From Rouxiella sp. S1S-2 (lineage in GTDB: Bacteria > Pseudomonadota > Gammaproteobacteria > Enterobacterales > Enterobacteriaceae): a stretch of DNA of 64,000 bases. Under the pieces are notes generated by a model. The model saw only the letters and a program-made list of their open reading frames with translations. It was not told the origin of the DNA and ran no database searches. This document shows, piece by piece, positions 20,441 through 29,289 of the stretch. The number at the start of each line of letters is the position of its first letter. Within the stretch, counting starts at the first letter, position 1. The translations under genes and the position numbers were made by a program. Location: assembly GCF_009208105.1 (NCBI RefSeq), contig NZ_WFKL01000001.1, positions 4,836,001 to 4,900,000 of the forward strand, written 5' to 3'.

Positions 20441-20466
20441 AGCGGGCCGAGAGCCCGCTTTTTTTT
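20441..20466. terminator. Terminator between tsgA and rimI
   Basis: AGCGGGC and GCCCGCT pair around CGAGA and are followed by eight T residues on the plus strand. The rimI stop codon lies in the T-tract, so the hairpin probably serves both convergent genes. Confidence 0.85.
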
Positions 20467-20908
20467 AACCTATTGGCAACGCCATAATGATGGCATCTTC
20501 CCGTCCCGATGCCGCCGGATAATAATTTCGGCGAATAGAGACTTCGTTAAAACCAAGACTTTCATACAGTGAAATCGCCCCGCGATTGGAGGCCCGCACC
20601 TCAAGCCACAGGGTAAAGACGTTGCGCGTTTCCAGCTGGGCCAACACGTTCTCGAGCAGTAAACGCCCCAGTCCCTGACGCTGACAGGCAGGGTCAATGG
20701 CAATGTTAAACAGCGTGGCTTCGTCTAATACGGTCTGCACAATGGCAAAGCCGACCATGTTGCCCTGCTGCTCAAGTTTTAAGTTGAGGTAACGATCGCC
20801 CTGGTTGCTGGCAAAGGTTTTTTCACTCCAGGGAAAGGCGTGGCTGGCCTGTTCAATCTCAAAGGCGCGATTCAGGTCCGCCGGAGTCAGGATAGAAATG
20901 TTGTTCAT
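20465..20908 (-). CDS. rimI: RimI ribosomal-protein bS18 N-alanine acetyltransferase
   Basis: 147 residues from the ATG at 20908. The frame stays open for 78 codons more, but that part is antisense-like overlap with holD. GNAT-fold landmarks: IEQASHAFPWSEKTFASNQG, LDEATLFNIAIDPACQRQGLGRLLL (acetyl-CoA loop QRQGLGR), WLEVRASNRGAISLYESLGF and RRNYYP. It acetylates the N-terminus of S18. The start lies inside the holD coding region (50-nt overlap), so translation is probably coupled. Confidence 0.96.
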   Translation of the reverse strand: MNNISILTPADLNRAFEIEQASHAFPWSEKTFASNQGDRYLNLKLEQQGNMVGFAIVQTVLDEATLFNIAIDPACQRQGLGRLLLENVLAQLETRNVFTLWLEVRASNRGAISLYESLGFNEVSIRRNYYPAASGREDAIIMALPIG

Positions 20909-21290
20909 TTTCACAAATCTGCTGCCAGAGCGCGCGTTTTGCCCCAGCGTCTTGAGAGAGCTCGGCCAGCGCCGGGCTAAATAACTGTGCACCAGCCACC
21001 GGTAAGGGTTCGCTGATACCCAGTCGCCAGGTATTGCAGTGCGTGTCCTCAGGCAGCATCGCCACCTGTGCCGTTTGCAGGCTGTAAACCTGCGACGGGC
21101 TGAGGTTGAGGCTGCTGACCACGTCATTAACCAGTAAATCACCTTCCAGCGGCAGCACGTCCGCTACAATCAGCAATCGCGTTTGCTCGGGCAGACGGAC
21201 GGCCACCTCGCCCAGTAAAACCGTGGGACGACGCAGCGTCCACTGGGTAATGCCCAGTTGCTGTAATAGCCAGTCTCGTCTTGTTGCCAT
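20859..21290 (-). CDS. holD: HolD, DNA polymerase III psi subunit
   Basis: 143 residues from the ATG at 21290, giving MATRRDWLLQQLGITQWTLRRP, the psi N-terminus that binds chi; E. coli HolD is 137. LPEDTHCNTWRLG and ALWQQICENE are also family-like. Psi bridges the clamp loader to chi/SSB. The gene overlaps rimI and is divergent from rsmC, as in E. coli. Confidence 0.95.
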   Translation of the reverse strand: MATRRDWLLQQLGITQWTLRRPTVLLGEVAVRLPEQTRLLIVADVLPLEGDLLVNDVVSSLNLSPSQVYSLQTAQVAMLPEDTHCNTWRLGISEPLPVAGAQLFSPALAELSQDAGAKRALWQQICENEQHFYPDSGGPESRL

Positions 21291-21448
21291 GCTTGTTCCT
21301 GCCCGTTGGCGACTCGTATAGCGCGCTATGCTAGCAAACACATCGAACCTGCGCCAATAAACCTCGCACAGTCAAACAGCAACAAGCCTGCATCTTCGAG
21401 GATAAAGTGTATATAATGCGGGCCATATTCCTGAGGAGCCTTAATCTG

Positions 21449-22495
21449 ATGTCAGCATTAACCCCGGCCAGTGAAGTCATACTGCGCCACAGCGATGATT
21501 TTCTCGGCCGCCGCGTACTGTTCGCCGGCGATTTACAAGATGACCTGCCAGCCACTTTCGAGGCTGAAAGCGTGCGGGTTCATACCAATCAATATCACCA
21601 CTGGCAGATGCTCAGTGCCTCAATGAAAGAGGACGTGCAGTTTGGTCTGGTGGCAGATGCCGAGTTTGTCGCGTCTAGCGATCTGCTAATTTATTACTGG
21701 CCGAAGAGCAAACAGGAAGCCAAGTTCCAGCTCTTTAACCTGCTATCACTATTGCCTGTGGGTATTGACGTGTTTGTGGTCGGTGAAAACCGCAGTGGCG
21801 TTCGTAGTGCAGAAGAGATCTTGGGCGAACTGTGCCCGATTGGCAAAATTGACAGCGCCCGCCGCTGTGGCCTGTACCACGGCAGTCTTGAAAAGCAGCC
21901 CGAGTTTGACGCCGAAGACTGGTGGCAGACGTATATGGTTGAAGAAGTGACCATTAAAACCCTGCCGGGCGTGTTCAGCCGTGAAGGTTTAGACAGTGGT
22001 AGCCTGTTGTTAATCAACAGCTTTGAAGAACAGGTTAAAGGAAAAGTGCTGGATATTGCCAGCGGTTCAGGCGTGTTGGCCTCCGTGCTGGCAACCTATT
22101 CGCCGAAAATGAAAGTAACGCTCAGTGATGTGAGCGCGGCCGCGCTGGCTGCGAGTAAAGCGACCCTCGAAGCCAATGGTCTGCAGGGCGAAGTGATCGC
22201 CAGTAACGTCTATTCCGACATTAAAGGCCGCTTCGACATGATTATTTCGAATCCGCCGTTCCACGAAGGCCTGCAAACCAGCCTGCACGCCTCAGAACAG
22301 CTGATCCGCGGCGCAGTCAACCATCTGAATATCGGTGGCAAACTGCGCATCGTGGCAAACGCCTTCCTGCCTTATGCCGCGCTCCTTGACGCCACCTTTG
22401 GCAGCCACGAAGTGCTGGCCCAGAATGGCCGCTTCAAGGTGTACCAGGCAACGCGTGGCCGTCCGCCGCGCGATGATAAAAAGAAAAAGCGTTAA
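21449..22495 (+). CDS. rsmC: RsmC, 16S rRNA m2G1207 methyltransferase
   Basis: 348 residues from the ATG at 21449 (GAGGAG upstream), giving [18 protein letters not shown]. The N-terminal degenerate methyltransferase domain is followed by the catalytic one, with [17 protein letters not shown] (SAM loop), LSDVSAAAL and the NPPF motif in [10 protein letters not shown]. It methylates G1207 of 16S rRNA in the small subunit. A TATAAT at 21412-21417 is a plausible -10 for this gene. Confidence 0.97.
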   Translation: MSALTPASEVILRHSDDFLGRRVLFAGDLQDDLPATFEAESVRVHTNQYHHWQMLSASMKEDVQFGLVADAEFVASSDLLIYYWPKSKQEAKFQLFNLLSLLPVGIDVFVVGENRSGVRSAEEILGELCPIGKIDSARRCGLYHGSLEKQPEFDAEDWWQTYMVEEVTIKTLPGVFSREGLDSGSLLLINSFEEQVKGKVLDIASGSGVLASVLATYSPKMKVTLSDVSAAALAASKATLEANGLQGEVIASNVYSDIKGRFDMIISNPPFHEGLQTSLHASEQLIRGAVNHLNIGGKLRIVANAFLPYAALLDATFGSHEVLAQNGRFKVYQATRGRPPRDDKKKKR

Positions 22496-22586
22496 TGGGT
22501 ATGAACTAATAGCTTAAAGATTTCAAGCGACAGAAAGACCGCGACTGAAGGCGGGTAACGCATCTGTAGTTTGAAAGATTTGGCTA

Positions 22587-23582
22587 TCAGGATTGGCTTA
22601 AAATGCGCATCATCTCCGGGGCATATCGATCTCCGGCGGCGGAACGCAGCGGGAAGACAGCCTCAATCGCCGCGATTTCGGCTTCATTCAGGATGACATC
22701 AAGCGCGGCGATGTTCTCTTCCAGATAAGTACGACGCTTTGTACCCGGTATTGGCACAATGTTATCCCCCTGTGCCAATACCCACGCCAACGCCAGTTGA
22801 GAAGGCTTCACACCCTTCCTGCTGGCGATTTCTACCACCTTGTCAGCCAGCTGCAAATTCTGCGCAAAATTCTCTCCCTGAAAACGCGGATTATTTTTAC
22901 GGAAATCATTTTCGGCAAAATCATTCGGCGAACGAATAGCGCCGGTTAAAAATCCGCGTCCTAACGGACTGTAAGGCACGAAGGCGATGCCCAAACGTGC
23001 ACAGGCGGGCAGTATGCTTTCCTCAACGTCGCGGCTCCACAGTGAATACTCCGTTTGCAATGCGCTAATGGGATGTACTTTGTGTGCTCGCTCCAGCGTT
23101 GCCGCCGAAATTTCACTCATACCGACATAGCGAATTTTACCTTCTCGGACCAAATCTGACAGTGCACCCACGCTTTCTTCAATCGGCACGGTAGGATCGG
23201 CGCGATGCTGATAATAAAGGTCGATGACATCGGTTTTTAAACGCTTAAGGCTGCCTTCAACCGATTGACGAATGTAATCGGGATGGCCGTTTGTCCCTCT
23301 GGCCTGTGGGTTGGCTGGGTCACGAACGATACCAAACTTGGTGGCCAAAAATACTTTATCGCGACGCCCCTGAAGTGCCCTGCCCAGCAGCTCTTCGTTG
23401 GTGTGCGGGCCATAAACGTCGGCGGTATCGAGCATAGTGATCCCCCATTCCAATGCACGGTCCAGCGTTGCCAGTGACTCTTTCTCGTCCATGTCCTGGG
23501 TGTAGAACTCGCTCATGCCCATGCAACCCAGCCCCAGAGCAGATACCATTGGGCCGTTTTTACCTAATTGACGCTGTTTCAT
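22587..23582 (-). CDS. Aldo/keto reductase
   Basis: 331 residues. It starts [27 protein letters not shown] and carries the AKR tetrad positions: Asp/Tyr in [18 protein letters not shown], Lys in VFLATKFG, and His in [13 protein letters not shown]-binding residues near the C-terminus are in [15 protein letters not shown]. It resembles the AKR13/YakC-type reductases. The substrate is unknown. AAGGAATAGAAA precedes the ATG. It is divergent from the LysR gene starting at 23698, which probably controls it. This pair lies between rsmC and the tRNA cluster, where E. coli has no such genes. Confidence 0.93.
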   Translation of the reverse strand: MKQRQLGKNGPMVSALGLGCMGMSEFYTQDMDEKESLATLDRALEWGITMLDTADVYGPHTNEELLGRALQGRRDKVFLATKFGIVRDPANPQARGTNGHPDYIRQSVEGSLKRLKTDVIDLYYQHRADPTVPIEESVGALSDLVREGKIRYVGMSEISAATLERAHKVHPISALQTEYSLWSRDVEESILPACARLGIAFVPYSPLGRGFLTGAIRSPNDFAENDFRKNNPRFQGENFAQNLQLADKVVEIASRKGVKPSQLALAWVLAQGDNIVPIPGTKRRTYLEENIAALDVILNEAEIAAIEAVFPLRSAAGDRYAPEMMRILSQS

Positions 23583-23697
23583 TTTCTATTCCTTCGCTTG
23601 CCGGTTGATGGAAAGAAGTTTGGTTGTTTATCAGATAAAGATAAATACGCCATTTCATGCAACACTATTCATAAATCGCAAACAATGGGACGATAAC

Positions 23698-24591
23698 GTG
23701 GATCAAATTCAGGCCATGCGAATTTTCATTCGCATTACCGAGTTAGGCAGTTTCAGTCGCGCGGCAGAAGACCTCGACCTGCCCAGAGCAACGGTCAGCA
23801 CGGCCTTGAAAAATCTTGAGCAGCGCCTCGGCGTACGACTGTTTTTGCGCACCACGCGGCAGGTAAAAATCACTGAAGAAGGTGAGCAATATTATCAACG
23901 CTGCCTGCAATTGCTAACGGGATTTGATGAGGCAGACAACCTGTTCGCCGACATTAAAAATCCGCCAGCGGGTCATGTTCGTATCGACATGCCGCACTCA
24001 ATGGCGCGAGAGATTGTGCTGCCTGCGCTGCCAGAATTTAGCGCCCGCTATCCGCAAATAAAGCTGACCCTCAGCGCCAACGACAACGCGGTCGATATGC
24101 TGCATCAGGGCGTTGACTGCGTCATTCGCGCATGGCCGGCAGAAAGTGAAAATTTGCAATCGCGCCCGATTGCCATGCTGGCGCAAACCACCTGCGCATC
24201 ACTCGGATATCTGGCAGAAAAGGGGACACCGCAAACGCTGGCCGATTTGAAACAGCATCAGGCCGTGGCCTACTTCTTTGCGCACCAGAGACCTGAGTCA
24301 CAGCTCGAATTTATAATTAACAAAAAGTCGCAGGCGATATTAATGGATAACGCCCTGACGGTCAGTGGGGCCGATGCCTATATTGCCGCGGCGAAAGCGG
24401 GCTATGGGCTGATTCAAACCTCACGCCGCGTGATTGAACAGGACTTGGCTCGAGGCACCTTGGTTGAGGTATTACCACATCTGCAGCCGCCGCCGATGCC
24501 ACTGTACATAATGTATCCACCAGGACGTTTTCTTGCACCACGGGTCAGGGTGCTTTTGGACTGGCTGGTTGAGCTGTTCGCACGTCTCTAG
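23698..24591 (+). CDS. LysR-family transcriptional regulator
   Basis: 297 residues from the GTG at 23698, giving the typical start MDQIQAMRIFIRITELGSFSRAAEDLDLP followed by SVSTALKNLEQRLG-like helix residues (RATVSTALKNLEQRLGVRL). An earlier in-frame ATG at 23605 adds 31 residues with no family similarity. The C-terminal LysR substrate-binding domain starts near residue 90 (GHVRIDMPHSMAREIVLPAL). It is divergent from the aldo/keto reductase with 115 bp between, the usual regulator/target arrangement. The inducer is unknown. Confidence 0.92.
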   Translation: MDQIQAMRIFIRITELGSFSRAAEDLDLPRATVSTALKNLEQRLGVRLFLRTTRQVKITEEGEQYYQRCLQLLTGFDEADNLFADIKNPPAGHVRIDMPHSMAREIVLPALPEFSARYPQIKLTLSANDNAVDMLHQGVDCVIRAWPAESENLQSRPIAMLAQTTCASLGYLAEKGTPQTLADLKQHQAVAYFFAHQRPESQLEFIINKKSQAILMDNALTVSGADAYIAAAKAGYGLIQTSRRVIEQDLARGTLVEVLPHLQPPPMPLYIMYPPGRFLAPRVRVLLDWLVELFARL

Positions 24592-24710
24592 CGCAGGCAC
24601 ATAAACGCTCATAAAACCAACGATAAGCGAGCGAGTGCGACGGTGAAAATGTGATTTAGCGTGAAACTGCTGTTTTTTACAACAATCGCCGCTTTTCCAG
24701 GAAATAACTA

Positions 24711-24738
24711 TTGACGCCTACGCTAAAATCTCTAGAAT
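24711..24738 (+). promoter_or_regulatory. Sigma-70 promoter of the tRNA-Leu operon
   Basis: TTGACG (24711-24716) and TAGAAT (24733-24738) are spaced by 16 nt, 56 bp before the first tRNA. A C/G-rich run (CGCCCCCG) follows the -10, like the discriminator of stringently controlled stable-RNA promoters. Confidence 0.75.
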
Positions 24739-24793
24739 TCGCCCCCGTGGTTGCTTAGTCGTATAGATGATTTTATACGCCAAGAATCGGTTT

Positions 24794-24880
24794 GCGAAGG
24801 TGGCGGAATTGGTAGACGCGCTAGCTTCAGGTGTTAGTGTTCTTACGGACGTGAGGGTTCAAGTCCCTCTCTTCGCACCA
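24794..24880 (+). tRNA. leuQ: tRNA-Leu (CAG), copy 1
   Basis: An 87-nt class II tRNA with encoded CCA. Acceptor GCGAAGG pairs with CTTCGC. The anticodon loop in GCTAGCTTCAGGTGTTAGT gives CAG. A long variable arm (TTCTTACGGAC) and the T-loop GGTTCAAGTCC are present. The sequence matches the E. coli leuQPV tRNA, and the position near rsmC is conserved. Symbol assigned by synteny only. Confidence 0.97.
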
Positions 24881-24920
24881 AACAATCACAGGCATTAAAA
24901 GTAATACAACGCAGAACGTT

Positions 24921-25007
24921 GCGAAGGTGGCGGAATTGGTAGACGCGCTAGCTTCAGGTGTTAGTGTTCTTACGGACGTGAGGGTTCAAGTCCCTCTCTT
25001 CGCACCA
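24921..25007 (+). tRNA. leuP: tRNA-Leu (CAG), copy 2
   Basis: Identical over all 87 nt to copy 1 and separated from it by 40 nt. It is probably cut from the same precursor. Symbol assigned by synteny only. Confidence 0.97.
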
Positions 25008-25066
25008 CTGTGATTGTATAACCTATGCCAGGCTGTAAAAGTACCGCAGTAAGAGAAATCATTTGT

Positions 25067-25153
25067 GCGAAGGTGGCGGAATTGGTAGACGCGCTAGCTT
25101 CAGGTGTTAGTGTTCTTACGGACGTGAGGGTTCAAGTCCCTCTCTTCGCACCA
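25067..25153 (+). tRNA. leuV: tRNA-Leu (CAG), copy 3
   Basis: Identical to copies 1 and 2, separated by 59 nt from copy 2. No strong intrinsic terminator was seen in the 190 bp that follow. Symbol assigned by synteny only. Confidence 0.97.
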
Positions 25154-25347
25154 GATGAATTTCAGCTTTAAATTCAAATACCTGCTTTAAAATCATATCG
25201 AAAAATCGTACTTCTAAACTTTATTTTCATAAAAAACACCGCATTAACGTCAAGTGCCAAGCCCACAACCTCTGTTGATTTCGTATTAAACTTGCCGGGT
25301 TCATTTCTCTCGATTCAGCGGTATGGTCTGAATTCACCGACATAGTC

Positions 25348-25635
25348 TTACTGCATTACATTAAAGTTCACCGCTATAGCAGCCAGTCCACCCGACAATG
25401 CCACAAACGATGGCAATAAAACGTAATGTCGCAGCTTGGTGTTGAGCAGCATGATAAGCGTTGCCAGCATCGCCAGGATAACCAGGTCTTTCAGCTGTTC
25501 CAGCGTCATGTTTGCCAATGCCAAAAGAGGCAACAGTGCGCAGGGTAACAAAACGCCCCACCCGCTCGACAAGCGCTTACCCAGACACCAACTGACTCCC
25601 CACAATCCACACGCCGTGACCATCGCTGCAATCAT
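25348..25635 (-). CDS. Small hydrophobic membrane protein, YjjZ/DUF1435-like
   Basis: 95 residues with about three to four hydrophobic helices (MIAAMVTACGLWGVSWCLG, WGVLLPCALLPLLALANM, LVILAMLATLIMLL, FVALSGGLAAIAVNF). GAGG lies 8 nt before the ATG. Its location next to the tRNA-Leu cluster and its size suggest the enterobacterial YjjZ/DUF1435 family, which is of unknown function. The family call is from memory and not certain. Confidence 0.6.
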   Translation of the reverse strand: MIAAMVTACGLWGVSWCLGKRLSSGWGVLLPCALLPLLALANMTLEQLKDLVILAMLATLIMLLNTKLRHYVLLPSFVALSGGLAAIAVNFNVMQ

Positions 25636-25715
25636 GATGCTGACCTCAGTTAACTGATAATGATAACCACTAGCATATAGCAGTTTTTCTCATTGCGCAT
25701 CAGTTTACTGATTTA

Positions 25716-25742
25716 CAAAAAGGCCCCGACATCCGGGGCCTG
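25716..25742 (-). terminator. Intrinsic terminator of the dihydroxyacetone kinase gene
   Basis: On the minus strand AGGCCCCG and CGGGGCCT pair around a 5-nt loop, followed by T5, about 20 nt beyond the stop codon. Confidence 0.85.
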
Positions 25743-25762
25743 GTTTTCAATCAACGACAGAA

Positions 25763-27427
25763 CTATTTATTTGATTCAAACAATGCAGCAAACACTTTCT
25801 CAATCGCAACGGCTCCTGGATCTTTTACCCCTTTCAGGCTATCGCTGTTGAGATAAGACGAACGACCGGCGTTGGCTTTTTGCATACTTGCGGTGTCATT
25901 GGCTCCCTTGGCCGCCGCTGCTGCCGCACCTTGATAATCCCCCTCTTTTTTGTCTAATGCTTCCAAGGCAGGTTGAAGGGCATCGATCAACGTACGATCG
26001 CCGAGATCCGCGCCACCGTAGTGTTTCATACGCGCCAGTCCAAACAGCAGCGACTGTGCCAAATTTCCTCCCTCACTGACTTTTTGACCGGCCGCCGTAA
26101 AGAATATCGACATCAATACGCCACTGGAGCCGCCCATAACCGTAGCAAGACGATTACCTACTTCACCAAACAATGCGGACAAATCGTCCTGAGGGAGTTT
26201 ATTACCCTCATTTAATTCCAGGATATCTTTTGCACCTGATGCAAAGGTTGATCCCGTATCTCCGTCGCCAACTTTAGCGTCGAGCTTGTTAAGCTCATTT
26301 TCCAGTGAAACCAGCGTCTCGGCGACGGTTTTAATGATTTCCCCCACCTGAGTATTTACCGAGGCTTTGACTTTCTCTTTTTGGGTGATCTTTTTCACTT
26401 TGATCAGCGGCAATTTTTCAAGCTTGACTAGCGGATGCCAGCCCGAAGCTTCAACATCTGCCAGGAGCGCCTCTTCAATATGTTTGTCGAGCACAATGGC
26501 AGAAAGAGAGAATCCCTTCATATCGAGCGCGCTAACCAATGCAGCCGGGCCAATCAGATAATCAATTGCGCCTTTCATTTCTGAATGAACCAACTCTTTG
26601 GTTATTTGATTCATCTCAAGCGGTGAGACCCCGCCAAGGTTATTGATCAGTACCGCCAGTCGGTCCTTTGTCTTCAGGCCTTTTTGCATTGCTTGAACCA
26701 ACGTCTCGACAACTTTATGAGTATTGTGGGTTTTAATGACAGAGACGCCCGGTTCACCGTGAATACCCAGACCTAGTTCAACGTAACCAGAATCAATGCG
26801 ATCGTTTTCCTGCTCTTCATCGTCGCCTCCCGGTAGGTTGCAGCCGCGCATGGCGACACCAATACTGGAGGTCGCCTCGATTGCCTGCTGAGCGATATGA
26901 GTGACCTCTTTAAGCGATTTTCCCTGCTCTGCTGCGTATCCGGCCACTTTATGCACCAGAACCGTACCGGCAATGCCGCGCGGCTGTTTATTATCGGGTA
27001 AGGCGATGTCGTCAGAGACCATGACCAAATCGACGTTGTAACCCAGATGTTTAGCTTTCTCGGCGGCTAAGCCAAAATTGAGACGGTCACCCGTGTAGTT
27101 TTTGACAATAAGCAGACAGCCTGCCTCCCCCGTTACGGCGACAATAGCGTTCAGCACGGCGTCAACGCTTGGCGAGGCGAATACGTCACCACACACGGCG
27201 GCGGTCAACATCCCTTTACCCACAAATCCGACGTGAGCGGGCTCATGCCCGGACCCACCGCCGGATATCAACGCAACCTTGCTTTTGTCCCAATCACTTC
27301 TTATCACCACGCGAATTGCTGTATCTACGTCAAGCATGGCGAGATTCTTATAAGGTGAGGTCAAAATCGCGCCTTCAATCACGTCGTTAATCAATGATTT
27401 GCGGTCGTTCATGAAAAAGTTGGACAT
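25763..27427 (-). CDS. dhaK: ATP-dependent dihydroxyacetone (glycerone) kinase, DhaK-DhaL single chain
   Basis: 554 residues from the ATG at 27427 (AAGGAG about 10 nt upstream), beginning MSNFFMNDRKSLINDVIEGA like the 552-residue Citrobacter freundii enzyme. An extra 39 in-frame codons above are not family-like. The K domain (about 1-330) has SGGGSGHEPAHVGFVG and the covalent substrate His in LGIHGEPG. The L domain (about 360-554) has the nucleotide/Mg site DAKVGDGDTGSTF and GGSSGVLMSIFF. It phosphorylates dihydroxyacetone with ATP, unlike the PTS-linked DhaKLM. It stands alone here, without glycerol dehydrogenase, and is divergent from an AraC/GlxA-type regulator at 27830. Confidence 0.95.
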   Translation of the reverse strand: MSNFFMNDRKSLINDVIEGAILTSPYKNLAMLDVDTAIRVVIRSDWDKSKVALISGGGSGHEPAHVGFVGKGMLTAAVCGDVFASPSVDAVLNAIVAVTGEAGCLLIVKNYTGDRLNFGLAAEKAKHLGYNVDLVMVSDDIALPDNKQPRGIAGTVLVHKVAGYAAEQGKSLKEVTHIAQQAIEATSSIGVAMRGCNLPGGDDEEQENDRIDSGYVELGLGIHGEPGVSVIKTHNTHKVVETLVQAMQKGLKTKDRLAVLINNLGGVSPLEMNQITKELVHSEMKGAIDYLIGPAALVSALDMKGFSLSAIVLDKHIEEALLADVEASGWHPLVKLEKLPLIKVKKITQKEKVKASVNTQVGEIIKTVAETLVSLENELNKLDAKVGDGDTGSTFASGAKDILELNEGNKLPQDDLSALFGEVGNRLATVMGGSSGVLMSIFFTAAGQKVSEGGNLAQSLLFGLARMKHYGGADLGDRTLIDALQPALEALDKKEGDYQGAAAAAAKGANDTASMQKANAGRSSYLNSDSLKGVKDPGAVAIEKVFAALFESNK

Positions 27428-27829
27428 ACCCGGTGAACTCCTTGTTGTTGTGATTAATTTTTGACTTGGATTGATGTTCAAACGAAATAAATACTCCTTC
27501 AAGCATAGTGAAGAATTTGGCAGTATATGCAACACAGACTTCACTTAACTTTGTGATATATATTCCAAAATACAGCTTTAACCACGCCTTGCTATATTTA
27601 ATATAATTAAACTATAAGGATTAATTAAACCAATATAAGCCAAACCACACAGATAAAATGTTTTCACTAACTATCAACATTGACGTAAACACTCATTTCA
27701 TTTTATTATTACTCAAATAAAAACATATAATAAGTCAATAAAATATTCGACGTTAATTAATTTTAAACATTCACAATGATGATACAAGTCACTAATCCCG
27801 GATGATTTGAGCTTAGCTGAGCGCAAAAA
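27428..27829. promoter_or_regulatory. AT-rich divergent intergenic region dhaK / GlxA-like regulator
   Basis: 402 bp of very AT-rich sequence with no coding potential seen. It must contain the dhaK promoter and probably binding sites of the divergent regulator. I could not single out an operator. Confidence 0.4.
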
Positions 27830-28786
27830 ATGAAAAAAATCGGCTGTTTTATTTGTAATGGATTTAACATGCTAACTCTCTCGCGGTTATCAACTGCTCT
27901 CGATTTAGCTAATTCTATTTATACGCGTAAAATGAGATATCAGTTGATCCTGCTTTCTGCCGAGGGTGGAACGGTTTACAGCGCATGTCGTCTTGCTGTT
28001 GAATCTCACATGGCCGCCAAGGAAATACTGCTTTCGCTTAGCAGCCTTTTTATACTCGAAAACCCCGGCGATAGTGCACTTTCATGGGACCTGCATTCGA
28101 CCTACTCCCCTCAAACTGAGTTAGAACACAAAGTAAGATACAAAGGAAAGCTTGAAATTAATCGACCTGGAGATTCATCTAAGCTAACCTTTTTTAAATA
28201 TTTGGAGCAGCAAAATGCCCCTTATTTGTTATCAACCTTCAGCCAATTGATTCCTAAAATAAATTTTAATAAAGAGTCAGCGCTGCTACTTAACGATCAT
28301 ATTTGGAGCGCCAGCGGCAACTGGGCCAGCATAGATTTAATGTTAACGATTATAGAGGAAGAGTCGGGTACATCAGCGGCGATGCAACTGATGAAAATTG
28401 TCGAAAGGTTGTTTAATAAATATGAAAATAACAGCCAACTTGCCGTATTGCAGAATTTTTCGTGTCATGGCAACAGTGAGAGAATCAATATTTCATTGCG
28501 TTATATTAGAGAGAATTTACGTAACGAGGTCACTATCAATAAGTTAGCTGAACTGGCTAACCTTAGCCCTCGGCAGTTTAGCCGACTATTTAAAGAGGAA
28601 ACCGGAACCTCTCCAGCAAAAGCCGTCGCACAAATTAGGGCGGAAGTTGCACGCCAGCATGTCATACAGGGGCGTCTGTCTCTGGATAAAATTTCCTGCC
28701 TATGTGGTTTCTCAGGAACGAAAAGCATGCGCCGTGCCTTTCTAAAATTCTACGGTGAATCCCCCTGTAATTTCCGCCAAAAATAG
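27830..28786 (+). CDS. GlxA-family AraC-type transcriptional regulator
   Basis: 318 residues. The N-terminal half follows the GlxA (DJ-1/PfpI-like) layout: IGCFICNGFNMLTLSRLSTAL, YQLILLSAEGGTVYSACRLAV, then IWSASGNWASIDLMLTIIEEE. The C-terminal AraC domain (about 222-318) has two helix-turn-helix motifs, VTINKLAELANLSPRQFSRLF and LDKISCLCGFSGTKSMRRAF. The start has only a weak ribosome site. It is AT-rich relative to neighbouring core genes. Divergent from dihydroxyacetone kinase, which is its most likely target. Confidence 0.85.
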   Translation: MKKIGCFICNGFNMLTLSRLSTALDLANSIYTRKMRYQLILLSAEGGTVYSACRLAVESHMAAKEILLSLSSLFILENPGDSALSWDLHSTYSPQTELEHKVRYKGKLEINRPGDSSKLTFFKYLEQQNAPYLLSTFSQLIPKINFNKESALLLNDHIWSASGNWASIDLMLTIIEEESGTSAAMQLMKIVERLFNKYENNSQLAVLQNFSCHGNSERINISLRYIRENLRNEVTINKLAELANLSPRQFSRLFKEETGTSPAKAVAQIRAEVARQHVIQGRLSLDKISCLCGFSGTKSMRRAFLKFYGESPCNFRQK

Positions 28787-28815
28787 CCCGGCTAATAGAC
28801 TATGACGCGAGCTCG

Positions 28816-29289
28816 TTAATGCTCTTTGCAGACTGCGACCCAATTGTTGTTAATCATAACCAGATACTCACCGTGTTTAATTTTCTGAAAGTGGAGGGTA
28901 AGTTGCTCTCCTTCCCCGCCAAAAAAGTTATCCGCATAGTGTATCTGGTCGGATGTTGAAATTTTTACGGATTTTACGTTCGCGGTGACTATCTGATCAC
29001 TCTTTTTAATATGATCGAGCAGAATGCTTCTGCTCAATTTTTTCATTCCATTTGCCGTGTTATAAACGCCAAAGGCCGTAATAATATTATTTTTTAACCA
29101 CAGCGTCACCGCACCGTTAAATTGAAAATTTTCATATTGGTCATTGATAAAATCCCCGTTGACAATCTCCATGCTGCAGGGGGCGTCCGGGATGGCTTTA
29201 TCGAAAAAAAACTTTACACTGAGGCAGTAGCCAGCATAGGTCAAAATTACAATGGAAATTAATATGCTGAAAAATGTTCGTAAGTACAC
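28816..29289 (-). CDS. FidL-like single-pass membrane protein
   Basis: 157 residues from a GTG at 29289 (AAGGA 9 nt upstream). One N-terminal transmembrane helix (FFSILISIVILTYAGYCLSV, about 6-25) is followed by a soluble, presumably periplasmic domain. It overlaps the upstream winged-helix membrane regulator gene by 31 nt. That pairing, size and topology match the fidL-marT type of operon (FidL beside MarT in Salmonella SPI-3). The function is unknown; it may modulate the regulator from the periplasmic side. Confidence 0.65.
   Translation of the reverse strand: MYLRTFFSILISIVILTYAGYCLSVKFFFDKAIPDAPCSMEIVNGDFINDQYENFQFNGAVTLWLKNNIITAFGVYNTANGMKKLSRSILLDHIKKSDQIVTANVKSVKISTSDQIHYADNFFGGEGEQLTLHFQKIKHGEYLVMINNNWVAVCKEH

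Noticed and set aside
20909..21142. N-terminal extension of RimI by 78 residues
   Set aside because: The extension overlaps holD out of frame and has a low-complexity, non-protein-like composition; the ATG at 20908 gives the exact family N-terminus.
24794..25153. CRISPR-like array (three identical repeats with 40- and 59-nt spacers)
   Set aside because: The 87-nt repeats fold as tRNA-Leu(CAG) with CCA ends; spacers are unequal and there are no cas genes.
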